Part shown: piece by piece, positions 57,006 through 64,000 of the stretch
Layout of the letters: each line of letters opens with the position of its first letter
Numbering within the stretch: position 1 is the stretch's first letter
Assembly: GCF_000012745.1 (NCBI RefSeq)
Contig: NC_007404.1
Coordinates: 682,001 to 746,000, forward strand
Direction: 5' to 3'
Origin: Thiobacillus denitrificans ATCC 25259
Lineage (GTDB): Bacteria; Pseudomonadota; Gammaproteobacteria; Burkholderiales; Thiobacillaceae
DNA length: 64,000 nucleotides
The notes under the pieces: generated by a model
What the model was told of the DNA's origin: nothing
Seen by the model: the letters and a program-made list of their open reading frames with translations, nothing else
Databases searched by the model: none
Translations under genes and position numbers: made by a program

Positions 57006-58484
57006 TTAGCCTTGGGCGAACCAGGGCGCGCGTGCGGCCATGATCAATTGTTTGGCGCGTTCCGCGTCCATCGCGGCCATTTCGGTCAGCTCGTCGACCG
57101 CCAGCTCCGCCAGATCCTCGGTCGTGTGGACCCCCTTGCTGGCAAGCAAGCGTGCGGTTTCGGCGTCCATGCCGTCGAGCGACAGCAGGTCGCCGGCCGA
57201 GGCCTCGACCTGCTCCTCGCCGACGATGGCCGCGGTCAGCAGGGCGTTGCGCGCCCGGTTGCGCAGTTCGTTGACGAGCGCTTCATCGAAGGCTTCGATC
57301 TCGAGCATTTCGTTGAGCGGCACGTAGGCGACTTCCTCGAGCGTGGAGAAGCCCTCGTCGACCAGAATCTGGGCGACTTCCTCGTCGACGTCGAGCTTCT
57401 CGATGAAGAGCTGCAGCGTCTTCTGGCTTTCGCTCGACTGTTTCTCTTCAGCCGCCTCGCGCGACATGATGTTGAGTTCCCAGCCGGTCAGTTCGGACGC
57501 CAGGCGCACGTTCTGGCCACCGCGGCCGATCGCCATCGCGAGTTGTTCCTCGTCGACGACGACGTCCATGCTGTGCGTATCTTCGTCGACGACGATCGAG
57601 CTGACTTCGGCCGGCGCGAGGGCATTGATCACGTACTGTGCCGGATCGGCCGACCAGTGGATGATGTCGACGCGCTCGCCGGCGAGTTCGTTGGTCACCG
57701 AGGTGACGCGCGACCCACGAAGGCCGATGCAGGTGCCGATCGGGTCGATGCGCGGATCGTGCGAGACGACGGCGATCTTGGCGCGCAGGCCGGGATCACG
57801 GGCCGCGGCCTTGATCTCGAGCAGGCCTTCCTCGATCTCGGGCACTTCGAGCTCGAACAGCTTCATGATGAATTCTGGGGCGGTGCGCGACAGCACGACC
57901 TGCGGGCCGCGGTTGCCGCGGTCGATGCGCAGCAGGTAGGCGCGCACGCGGTCGCCGACACGCAGGTTCTCGCGCGGGATCATCTGGTCGCGGTGCAGGA
58001 AGCCTTCGACGCGGCCGGATTCGATGATCGCGTTGCCACGGTCGATGCGCTTCACGACGCCATTGACGAGGTGTTCCTTGCGGGCGAGGAAGTCGCTGAT
58101 GATCTGCTCGCGCTCGGCATCGCGGATCTTCTGCAGGATGACCTGCTTGGCGGCCTGGGCACCGATGCGGCCGAACTCGACGTTTTCGAGCGGCTCTTCG
58201 ATGTAGTCGCCGATTTCGATGTCCGGGATCTTGTCCTGGGCGTCGACCAGCAGGATCTGGTAGCCCTCGGATTCGAGCTCGGCCTCGGTCACGACCAGCC
58301 AGCGACGGAAGGATTCGTAGTCACCGGTTTCGCGATCGATCGCGACGCGCACGTCGGACTCTTCCTTGAAGCGCTTCTTGGTGGCCGAGGCGAGCGCCTG
58401 CTCGAGGGCCTCGAACACCACCTCCTTGTCCACGTTCTTTTCGCGCGCCAGCGCGTCGGCCAGCATCAACATCTCACGGCTCAT
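57006..58484 (-). CDS. nusA: transcription termination/antitermination factor NusA
   Basis: Encodes 492 residues. Domains: N-terminal RNA polymerase-binding ([20 protein letters not shown]), S1 (about 130-200; [20 protein letters not shown]), KH1 and KH2 (about 210-345; [40 protein letters not shown]), and two acidic AR repeats at the C-terminus ([20 protein letters not shown]). It controls pausing and termination. 9 bases separate it from infB. Standard order rimP-nusA-infB. Confidence 0.98.
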   Translation of the reverse strand: MSREMLMLADALAREKNVDKEVVFEALEQALASATKKRFKEESDVRVAIDRETGDYESFRRWLVVTEAELESEGYQILLVDAQDKIPDIEIGDYIEEPLENVEFGRIGAQAAKQVILQKIRDAEREQIISDFLARKEHLVNGVVKRIDRGNAIIESGRVEGFLHRDQMIPRENLRVGDRVRAYLLRIDRGNRGPQVVLSRTAPEFIMKLFELEVPEIEEGLLEIKAAARDPGLRAKIAVVSHDPRIDPIGTCIGLRGSRVTSVTNELAGERVDIIHWSADPAQYVINALAPAEVSSIVVDEDTHSMDVVVDEEQLAMAIGRGGQNVRLASELTGWELNIMSREAAEEKQSSESQKTLQLFIEKLDVDEEVAQILVDEGFSTLEEVAYVPLNEMLEIEAFDEALVNELRNRARNALLTAAIVGEEQVEASAGDLLSLDGMDAETARLLASKGVHTTEDLAELAVDELTEMAAMDAERAKQLIMAARAPWFAQG

Positions 58485-58502
58485 ATTCTCTCCAGCTTCG
58501 CT

Positions 58503-58931
58503 TCAAACCATCGGCTTGAGGCGGGCAGCGTCCACATTTCTCAAATCGACCGACATTTCGCGGCCATCGACGACCAATTTCACCGCGTCGCTCTCCAGGC
58601 CCAGCAGCTGGCCGCTGAGCCGGCGGCGATTGTCCATCGGCACGCGCAGCTTGAGCGTCACCTGCTCGCCGGCGAAGCGCGCGTAATCCTGCGGCTTGAC
58701 CAGCGGCCGATCGAGGCCCGGCGAAGACACTTCGAGCCTGTCGTAATCGATGTTCTCGACCGTGAACAGGTGGGTCAGGTGATTGCTCACCGCGACGCAG
58801 TCGTCGATCGTCACGCCGCCCGGCTTGTCGATGAAGATCCGCAACAGGCCACGGCCCGCGCGCTCGAGCATCACCAACTCGTAACCGAGTCCGGCGAGTA
58901 CAGGCTCCAGTCGGGCGGGCAGATCAATCAT
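58503..58931 (-). CDS. rimP: ribosome maturation factor RimP
   Basis: Encodes 142 residues. RimP helps 30S subunit assembly. The family core is present: [88 protein letters not shown]. The start ATG 58931 matches the family; a longer frame from 58988 runs into the terminator hairpin. First gene of the rimP-nusA-infB-rbfA-truB-rpsO-pnp operon. Confidence 0.95.
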
Positions 58932-58961
58932 TGAAAATCCGTCGTCTGCCGGCGGGCAGCA

Positions 58962-58990
58962 CAAATAAAAAATGGGCCAAGCGCCCATTT
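58962..58990 (-). terminator. terminator-like hairpin between the tRNA genes and rimP
   Basis: On the minus strand AAATGGGC GCTTG GCCCATTT is followed by TTTATTT. It is about 30 bases before the rimP start and ~55 bases beyond the tRNA-Leu end, so it may end the tRNA transcript or partly attenuate read-through into the rimP operon. Confidence 0.75.
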
Positions 58991-59046
58991 GTTAAAGAAT
59001 CAAGCGGCGGAATTATACCACCGAGACCGCGAGACAGGAAGGGAGA

Positions 59047-59133
59047 TGGTGCCCGGAACCGGAATCGAACCGGTACGCCATCGCTGGCGAGGGATTTTAA
59101 GTCCCTTGTGTCTACCAATTTCACCATCCGGGC
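59047..59133 (-). tRNA. tRNA-Leu (TAA)
   Basis: 87 bases with a long variable arm (class II), acceptor GCCCGGA/TCCGGGC, discriminator A, encoded CCA, anticodon TAA in GGGACTTAAAATCCC, T-loop GGTTCGATTCC. Third in the Gly-Cys-Leu order on this strand. Confidence 0.97.
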
Positions 59134-59158
59134 AAAGCGGACAGCAGTCCCGGGAATG

Positions 59159-59232
59159 TGGAGGCGCGTGCCGGAGTCGAACCGACCTACACGGATTTGC
59201 AATCCGGTGCATAACCGCTTTGCTAACGCGCC
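59159..59232 (-). tRNA. tRNA-Cys (GCA)
   Basis: 74 bases with acceptor GGCGCGT/ACGCGCC, discriminator U, encoded CCA, anticodon GCA in GGATTGCAAATCC. T-loop GGTTCGACTCC. Middle of the cluster. Confidence 0.97.
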
Positions 59233-59301
59233 GTCGCGGCAAACCGCTCAAACGAAAAGGGGAAAACATCCGGGCAGAGCCTTCTGTTTTCCCCAGGATT
59301 C

Positions 59302-59377
59302 TGGAGCGGGAAACGAGGTTCGAACTCGCGACCTCAACCTTGGCAAGGTTGCGCTCTACCAGCTGAGCTATTCCCGC
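59302..59377 (-). tRNA. tRNA-Gly (GCC)
   Basis: 76 bases with acceptor GCGGGAA/TTCCCGC, discriminator U, encoded CCA, anticodon GCC in CCTTGCCAAGG. T-loop AGTTCGAACCT. It lies 62 bases after the pgsA stop and is probably part of the same transcript, as in many proteobacteria. Confidence 0.97.
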
Positions 59378-59439
59378 GTTGAAGGCTGCGCATTATGGTG
59401 ATTCCGTCATTTTCTGTCAACAGCCGGCGCGGATTTTCC

Positions 59440-60006
59440 TCAAGTTTTTTGCAGCGCCCGCGCCGCCATCATTAGGTAGTAGGCCATCGAAATCAACGTG
59501 AGGACGGCGGCCAGCCAGATCAGCAGGGTCCCGATCCGGGCCGTGGGCAGGCCGGCCAGCGGCGCGAAGTAGAGCAGCAGGACGATGGCGACCATCTGCC
59601 CTGCGGTCTTCAGCTTGCCGACGAAGGAGACCGCGACGCTCGCCGACTTGCCCGCCTTGGCCATCCATTCGCGCAACGCCGAGATCGTGATCTCACGGCC
59701 GATGATGATGAGGCCGATCAGCGGCGCGACGCGGTCGAGATCGATCAGCACGATCAGCGCCGCGGCGACCATGAGCTTGTCGGCGACCGGATCGAGAAAC
59801 GCGCCGAACGCGGAGGTCTGGCCGAGCGCGCGCGCAAGGTACCCGTCGAGCCAGTCGGTCAGCGCGGCGACGCCGAAAAAGAGCGCGGCGAGCAGGTTCG
59901 CCTGGGGCGGCGTGACCCAGCCGTCGGGAAGATAGAACACCCCCGCCATGAGCGGAATGAACAGGATGCGCAGCCAGGTCAGCAGGTTCGGGAGATTGAG
60001 CGGCAT
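59440..60006 (-). CDS. pgsA: CDP-diacylglycerol-glycerol-3-phosphate 3-phosphatidyltransferase
   Basis: Encodes 188 residues with four to five membrane helices. PgsA makes phosphatidylglycerol phosphate at the inner membrane. The CDP-alcohol phosphatidyltransferase signature is complete: DWLDGYLARALGQTSAFGAF then LDPVADKL, with all conserved Asp and Gly residues. N-terminal MPLNLPNLLTWLRILFIPL is typical. The start ATG 60006 is 4 bases after the uvrC stop. uvrC-pgsA-tRNA-Gly is a common gammaproteobacterial and betaproteobacterial order. Confidence 0.96.
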   Translation of the reverse strand: MPLNLPNLLTWLRILFIPLMAGVFYLPDGWVTPPQANLLAALFFGVAALTDWLDGYLARALGQTSAFGAFLDPVADKLMVAAALIVLIDLDRVAPLIGLIIIGREITISALREWMAKAGKSASVAVSFVGKLKTAGQMVAIVLLLYFAPLAGLPTARIGTLLIWLAAVLTLISMAYYLMMAARALQKT

Positions 60007-60010
60007 CGGG

Positions 60011-61807
60011 TCAATGGAGCGCGTTATAGATGATTTCCGCCAATTCTCGGCTGATACCGTTGACCGAGGCAAGGGCGTCCACGCCCGCGTTGCGCACGCC
60101 CTGCAGCCCGCCGAAGTGTTCGAGCAGCTGCTTGCGGCGCTTCGGCCCGATGCCGGCGATGTCCTCGAGCGTCGACTGCACGCGCGCCTTGCCGCGCTTG
60201 GCCCGGTGGCCCGTGATCGCGAACCGGTGCGCCTCGTCGCGTACCTGCTGAATCAGGTGGAAACCGGGATGATCGCGGGCAAGCTTCAGTTCGCGGCCGT
60301 CGGCGAAGATCAGCGTCTCGAGGCCCGGCTTGCGGCTTTCGCCCTTGGCGACGCCGAGTAGCAGGACGTCGTCGATGCCGAGCTCGGCTAAGGCCTCGAC
60401 CGCCATCGCGACCTGCCCTTTGCCGCCGTCGATCAGCAGCAGGTCGGGCAGCACGCCGTTTTCCTCGACCGTGCGGTGGAAGCGCTTGATCAGCGCGGCG
60501 TGCATCGCGGCGTAGTCGTCGCCCGGCGTGATGCCCTCGATGTTGTAGCGGCGGTAGTCCGATTTCTTGAGGTCGTCGCCTTCGTAGACGACGCAGGATG
60601 CGATCGTCGCCTCACCCATGGTGTGTGAAATGTCGAAGCATTCGATACGGTTGAGCGTCGGCAGTTCGAGCGTATCGCGCAGCGCGGCGAGGCGCTGCGA
60701 CTGGTTGGCGCGGTCCGCGCTGCGGCGCTCGGCCGAGAGTCGCGCGTTGGCCTGCGCCATCGCGATCCAGACGCGACGCTCGCCGGTGACGCGATGCTGC
60801 AGCGTGACCTTCTTGCCGGCCTGTTCGCTCAGCAGCGTCTGCAGCGCGGCGCTGTCGATCGCCTCGCTGACCAGGATGCGCGCCGGGATCGGGTGATCGA
60901 GGTAGTGCTGCGCGACGAAGGCTTCGAGCGCTTCGCCGAGCGCCGCCCCTTCGCCGTGTTGCGGAAAGAAGCTGCGGTCGCCGAGATGGCGGCCGCCGCG
61001 GATCATGGTCAGGTTGACCGCGATGACGCCGCCGACCTCGGCGACGGCGACGACGTCGGCGTCGGCCTCGCTGCCGGTGGTGTCGACGAACTGCTTTTCG
61101 CGCACGGTCGCGAGCATGCGCAGCCGGTCACGCAGATAGGCTGCGGTCTCGAAGTCGAGGTTTTCCGCCGCGGCGTTCATCTGCGCCGTGATTTCCTCGG
61201 TCAGCGCCGTCGCTTCGCCCTTGAGCAGCAGCATGGCCTCGGCGACGTCGCGCGCGTAGGTCTCCGCGCTGACGAGGCTGACGCAGGGCGCGCTGCAGCG
61301 CTTGATCTGATGCAGCAGACAGGGGCGCGAGCGGTTGCCGAACACCGTGTCTTCGCAGGTGCGCAACTGGAACACCTTCTGCAGGAGCTGGATGCTCTCG
61401 CGCACCGCGTAGGAATTGGGGTAGGGGCCGAAGGCCTGGTCGCGTTTCTTCGGCGCGCCGCGAAAATACGCCAGGCGCGGGTAGCCGTGGCCGGTCAGCA
61501 GCAGGTAGGGGTAGGACTTGTCGTCGCGGAACAGGATGTTGAACCGCGGCTTGAGGCCCTTGATCAGGTTGTTCTCGAGCAGCAGCGCTTCGGCCTCGGT
61601 GCGCGTCACCGTCGTGTCGATGTGATCGACGCTCTTCAGCATCAGCCGGATGCGCGGACTTTGGTCGGTCTTGAGGAAATAGCTGCCGACGCGTTTGCGC
61701 AGATCTTTCGCCTTGCCGACATAGAGCACCGCGCCGGCCGCGTCGACCATGCGATAAACACCCGGAAGGGTGGGCAGCGAGGCGAGAAATTCCTTGTCGA
61801 CGCTCAC
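60011..61807 (-). CDS. uvrC: excinuclease ABC subunit C
   Basis: Encodes 598 residues. UvrC makes both incisions in nucleotide excision repair. N-terminal GIY-YIG nuclease ([28 protein letters not shown]), then a Cys-bearing region ([20 protein letters not shown]), UVR domain ([19 protein letters not shown]), C-terminal RNase H-like nuclease ([40 protein letters not shown]) and a terminal helix-hairpin-helix pair ([20 protein letters not shown]). All catalytic parts are present. Confidence 0.97.
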   Translation of the reverse strand: MSVDKEFLASLPTLPGVYRMVDAAGAVLYVGKAKDLRKRVGSYFLKTDQSPRIRLMLKSVDHIDTTVTRTEAEALLLENNLIKGLKPRFNILFRDDKSYPYLLLTGHGYPRLAYFRGAPKKRDQAFGPYPNSYAVRESIQLLQKVFQLRTCEDTVFGNRSRPCLLHQIKRCSAPCVSLVSAETYARDVAEAMLLLKGEATALTEEITAQMNAAAENLDFETAAYLRDRLRMLATVREKQFVDTTGSEADADVVAVAEVGGVIAVNLTMIRGGRHLGDRSFFPQHGEGAALGEALEAFVAQHYLDHPIPARILVSEAIDSAALQTLLSEQAGKKVTLQHRVTGERRVWIAMAQANARLSAERRSADRANQSQRLAALRDTLELPTLNRIECFDISHTMGEATIASCVVYEGDDLKKSDYRRYNIEGITPGDDYAAMHAALIKRFHRTVEENGVLPDLLLIDGGKGQVAMAVEALAELGIDDVLLLGVAKGESRKPGLETLIFADGRELKLARDHPGFHLIQQVRDEAHRFAITGHRAKRGKARVQSTLEDIAGIGPKRRKQLLEHFGGLQGVRNAGVDALASVNGISRELAEIIYNALH

Positions 61808-61902
61808 GGTGGAAAGCGGCCGCGAGGGCGCGGCGCAGGCGCGGTCACGCCGACCGCTTCACAGAGAAACCCCGATGCGTGTTGGAGCGATCTCGCGGCA
61901 AA

Positions 61903-62088
61903 TCATTCCTCGTCCAGTAGTTTTCCGGCGATCGCCCAGTTCTCGTCCGGCAACTCCTCGAACGCGATGTAGGTGTACGACGCCGGCTTGCCGGCGTGGC
62001 GTTCGAGCGTCGCGGTGACTTCCTCGGCGACCTTCTTCTTTTGCTCGCGCGTCAGCGTCCCGGCGAGCTTGATGGTGACGACAGGCAT
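61903..62088 (-). CDS. 4-oxalocrotonate tautomerase family protein
   Basis: Encodes 61 residues, the size of a single tautomerase subunit. After Met removal the catalytic N-terminal proline is at position 1 (MPVVTIKLAGTLTREQKKKV). The remaining pattern EEVTATLERHAGKPASYTYI is typical. These enzymes move double bonds in oxo-acids, or act as broad tautomerases; the natural substrate is not clear. It ends 95 bases before uvrC begins and starts 2 bases from the uracil-DNA glycosylase stop, so it is probably in its operon. Confidence 0.9.
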   Translation of the reverse strand: MPVVTIKLAGTLTREQKKKVAEEVTATLERHAGKPASYTYIAFEELPDENWAIAGKLLDEE

Positions 62089-62090
62089 GG

Positions 62091-62714
62091 TCAGTCCTTG
62101 CGTTGGATCTGGGTGAACACCGCGGCGAACATCTCGGGCGTGAGGCGGCGGGTCTGCGTATTGTAGCGGGAGCAGTGGTAGCTGCTGACGAGCCGAAGGC
62201 CGCCGGGCAAGGCGTAATCACTGGCGTGCGTGAAAGGGTAATCCTTGAGCTTGAGCCCCTGCGCCCGCAGTACCGCCTGATGCGCGATCTGCCCCAGGGC
62301 GAGGATCGTCGCGCCCCCGGGCAGGCCGGCGATTTCGGCGGCGAGATAGCCGTTGCACGCGCGTATCTCGCCCGGCTCGGGCTTGTTCGCCGGCGGCAGG
62401 CATTTGACTGCATTGGTGATGCGGCAGCCTGTCAACTGCAGGCCGTCGTCGCGCGCGCGCGATGCGGGTGCGCTCGCGTAGCCGAAGCGGTGTAGCGTCT
62501 CGTAGAGCAGGATGCCCGCGTGGTCGCCGGTGAACGGGCGTCCACTGCGGTTGGCACCGTGCATGCCGGGTGCGAGGCCGACGATCAGCAGACGCGGCGC
62601 CGCGTCGCCGAACGGCGGCACCGGGCGGGCGTGATAGTCGGGGTGGCGCCCGCGTACCTCGTCGAGAAAGGTGGCGAGGCGCGGACAGGCGCGGCAGTTG
62701 GCGTCGAATTCCAT
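62091..62714 (-). CDS. uracil-DNA glycosylase, family 5 (UDGb) type
   Basis: Encodes 207 residues. It removes uracil (and some deaminated bases) from DNA. The iron-sulfur cluster Cys residues are visible: CRACPRLATF near the N-terminus and TGCRITNAVKCLPPANKPEP. The active-site motif is LLIVGLAPGMHGANRSGRPF then TGDHAG, which fits UDGb (type V) better than type IV; the second motif is SSYHCSRYNTQTRRLTPEMF. The start ATG 62714 begins the conserved region; a longer frame enters the bfr terminator. Followed by the tautomerase. Confidence 0.92.
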   Translation of the reverse strand: MEFDANCRACPRLATFLDEVRGRHPDYHARPVPPFGDAAPRLLIVGLAPGMHGANRSGRPFTGDHAGILLYETLHRFGYASAPASRARDDGLQLTGCRITNAVKCLPPANKPEPGEIRACNGYLAAEIAGLPGGATILALGQIAHQAVLRAQGLKLKDYPFTHASDYALPGGLRLVSSYHCSRYNTQTRRLTPEMFAAVFTQIQRKD

Positions 62715-62723
62715 TGGTCGAAT

Positions 62724-62749
62724 TGAAAATGCCCCACGGCGGGGGCATC
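62724..62749 (-). terminator. terminator after bacterioferritin
   Basis: Minus-strand hairpin ATGCCCC CGCCGT GGGGCAT followed by TTTC, just after the bfr stop and before the glycosylase start. Confidence 0.8.
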
Positions 62750-62769
62750 GATTGTAGGCGCGATGCGGC

Positions 62770-63249
62770 TCAGCTTTCGATCGGGCCGGCGGCGGTCTGC
62801 ATGTAGTTCTGCTCGCCCATGCGGCTGACAAGGTCGAGCTGGGTTTCGAGATAGTCGATGTGCTCCTCGGTGTCGGACTGGATGCCGACGAGGATTTCGC
62901 GCGACACGTAATCCTTGACCGATTCGCAGTGCGCGATCGCCTCGACGTACAGCGCGCGGCCGGTCAGCTCGAGCTTGAGGTCGCAGTTCAGGCATTCGAC
63001 GACGTTCTCGCCGATCATGAGCTTGTTGAGGTCCTGCAGGTTGGGGAGGCCGTCCAGGAACAGGATGCGCTCGATCAGCTTGTCGGCGTGTTTCATCTCC
63101 TCGATCGACTCCTCGTATTCATGCTTGCCGAGTGCGTTGAGGCCCCAGTTCTTGTACATGCGCGCGTGCAGAAAATACTGGTTGATGGCGGTCAGTTCGA
63201 CCGTCAGCGCCTTGTTCAGATACTGGATAACTTGCTTGTCGCCTTTCAT
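62770..63249 (-). CDS. bfr: bacterioferritin
   Basis: Encodes 159 residues. Bacterioferritin forms 24-subunit shells that store iron, with heme b between subunits. The heme ligand Met52 is in place ([20 protein letters not shown]). Ferroxidase residues Glu18, Glu51, His54, Glu94 and His130 are present, but the position matching Glu127 is Thr127 ([16 protein letters not shown]), so one ligand seems to be missing. AGGAGAGAAG precedes the ATG. Downstream of bfd on the same strand, 156 bases apart; a palindrome ATAGCCGTTGGCTAT lies in between at 63280-63294. Confidence 0.95.
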   Translation of the reverse strand: MKGDKQVIQYLNKALTVELTAINQYFLHARMYKNWGLNALGKHEYEESIEEMKHADKLIERILFLDGLPNLQDLNKLMIGENVVECLNCDLKLELTGRALYVEAIAHCESVKDYVSREILVGIQSDTEEHIDYLETQLDLVSRMGEQNYMQTAAGPIES

Positions 63250-63405
63250 TCTTCTCTCCTGTGGTTGAAAGCACCCCGAATAGCCGTTGGCTATATGGCG
63301 TTATAGGCTACGTGGCTGGAGGGCGAAGCGGGGTTTCCGCCATTCTTGGGAAGAACGACGGACCAGGCAAGCAAAGAAAGAGTTCCGGCGGCCCGGATGC
63401 GCGGG

Positions 63406-63618
63406 TCAGGCCGCCATCAAGGCGCCGCAGCAGGCGTTTTCCTGGCGGACGTCGGCCACGGCCTGGCACAGCACTTCCTTGGCGCAGCGACCGCACTTGC
63501 CGCACTGGGTCGCAACGCCGAGTTCCTGGCTCAGTTCACGCATCGTGCACACACCTTCGGTGCGCACGAGGCGGCGAATGTCGGTGTCGGTGACGCCGTG
63601 GCACAGGCAGACGTACAT
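63406..63618 (-). CDS. bfd: bacterioferritin-associated ferredoxin
   Basis: Encodes 70 residues. Bfd is a [2Fe-2S] protein that reduces stored ferric iron to release it from bacterioferritin. The Cys pattern CLCHGVTDTDIRRLVRTEGV and QCGKCGRCAKEVLCQA matches the BFD-type cluster with CxC and CxxC pairs. It is preceded by a good Fur site (63663-63677), so iron limitation should raise expression. Adjacent to bfr. Confidence 0.95.
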   Translation of the reverse strand: MYVCLCHGVTDTDIRRLVRTEGVCTMRELSQELGVATQCGKCGRCAKEVLCQAVADVRQENACCGALMAA

Positions 63619-63662
63619 GGAATTTCTCCGCTCAGGATCAATTGATGATCATTCTAAATAAA

Positions 63663-63677
63663 TGAGAATGATTGTCA
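63663..63677 (-). promoter_or_regulatory. Fur box upstream of bfd
   Basis: TGAGAATGATTGTCA matches the 7-1-7 Fur consensus TGATAATNATTATCA at 12 of 14 defined positions. It lies 45-59 bases before the bfd start codon in an AT-rich patch, as expected for a repressible promoter. Confidence 0.85.
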
Positions 63678-63721
63678 ATAGGTTTATCGTTTGATTCGAA
63701 CATTTGCCGGCTCGTAAGGCG

Positions 63722-63757
63722 AAAAAAACCCGCCGGACCTCAGCGAGGTGTGGCGGG
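63722..63757 (-). terminator. terminator after the porin gene
   Basis: Minus-strand stem CCCGCC/GGCGGG, with an inner ACCT/AGGT stem, followed by T7. It lies 43 bases after the porin stop codon. Confidence 0.9.
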
Positions 63758-63800
63758 CGTAGACGGCGGCCGTGGATCACGACCCGCCGATGGGGAAGCG

Positions 63801-64000
63801 TCAGAACTGGTAGCCGACGCCGAGGTTGAAACCATTCTGGTTCTGGCCGTTGTCGTTGTCCTGATGCTGGTAGTCGGCCTTGACCACCACGTCGGGATGC
63901 GGCCAGAAGTTCACGCCGGCGTCGATCTGTTTCTTTTCGCTGTCGGCGCTGTCGCCTGCGGTGTTGTCCCACAGGTTGTAGCGGGCGAAGACGCCCCACT
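63801..64000 (-). CDS. outer-membrane porin-like protein, C-terminal part
   Basis: Only the last ~66 codons are present. The pattern is alternating beta strands (WGVFARYNLWDN, KKQIDAGVNFWPHPDVVVKA, DYQHQDNDNGQNQNGFNLGV) and the end GYQF with terminal Phe, the outer-membrane sorting signal read by BamA. Resembles porins of the OprP/OprO-type or other 16-stranded types; the family cannot be fixed from this part. Strong terminator follows. Confidence 0.85.
   Translation of the reverse strand, partial: WGVFARYNLWDNTAGDSADSEKKQIDAGVNFWPHPDVVVKADYQHQDNDNGQNQNGFNLGVGYQF

Noticed and set aside
55443-58934. Very long open frame (1163 codons) on the plus strand opposite infB, nusA and rimP
   Set aside because: It is the antisense shadow of three clear genes in GC-rich DNA; its protein has no domains and odd composition.
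62715-62831. Longer uracil-DNA glycosylase from 62831
   Set aside because: The added residues pass through the bfr terminator and bfr 3' end and are not conserved-looking.

Overview
The window is GC-rich chromosomal DNA, almost certainly from a betaproteobacterium. The Rhodocyclales (Azoarcus/Thauera/Aromatoleum relatives) are my best guess, but this is inferred from gene content and codon use, not from any search. Supporting features are a cbb3 oxidase gene, the rimP-nusA-infB-rbfA-truB-rpsO-pnp operon, tRNA clusters Pro-Arg-His and Gly-Cys-Leu, a Bfr/Bfd iron-store pair with a Fur site, and a gram-negative porin. Most of the DNA is ordinary housekeeping chromosome. I see no prophage, insertion sequence or CRISPR array.

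Layout. 0-9 kb: 5' end of ccoN; a minus-strand run of a DAACS symporter, pyrD, a TIGR03790-like protein and alanine dehydrogenase; a D-Ala-D-Ala carboxypeptidase; a small copper/metal-type cassette (DUF411, Met-rich and SHOCT proteins). 9-15 kb: a pyruvate dehydrogenase operon (E1 alpha, E1 beta, then an E2-E3 fusion) interrupted by a four-helix-bundle gene lying between inverted heptad-repeat arms. 15-25 kb: M17 peptidase, RluA, SodC, chemoreceptor, DsrE-like and ThDP enzymes, CBS/MgtC pair, transaldolase, chorismate synthase. 25.8-30 kb: a tight three-gene operon (serine-palmitoyltransferase-like oxoamine synthase, YggS-type PLP protein, FemAB/GNAT-like acyltransferase), divergent from a LuxR-family regulator with a degenerate receiver domain. 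30-46 kb: class III nucleotidyl cyclase, a decayed higBA locus, MFS transporter, pyruvyl-transferase-like protein, Lon-like protease, CspA, YaeQ, TrhO, and the YbbAP/TesA group. 47-50 kb: tRNAs, folD, a HAD phosphatase, dksA. 50-59 kb: the nusA-infB-pnp operon. 59-64 kb: tRNAs, pgsA, uvrC, a tautomerase, a type-V uracil-DNA glycosylase, bfr, bfd, and the 3' end of a porin.

Most interesting points. (1) The oxoamine synthase/YggS/FemAB operon has the enzyme types expected for a sphingoid-base-like or N-acyl aminoketone product. (2) A family of three intergenic elements with 7-bp-periodic arms of the CAGGGGT type, usually in inverted pairs, fills exactly the spaces pdhB/E2-E3, folD/HAD and rbfA/infB; one carries a gene, and one supplies the folD stop codon. 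(3) The E2-E3 fusion has two near-identical lipoyl domains and an Asp-to-Asn change in the acyltransferase active-site motif. (4) A toxin-antitoxin locus is caught in decay. All calls come from reading the sequence; no database search was possible.
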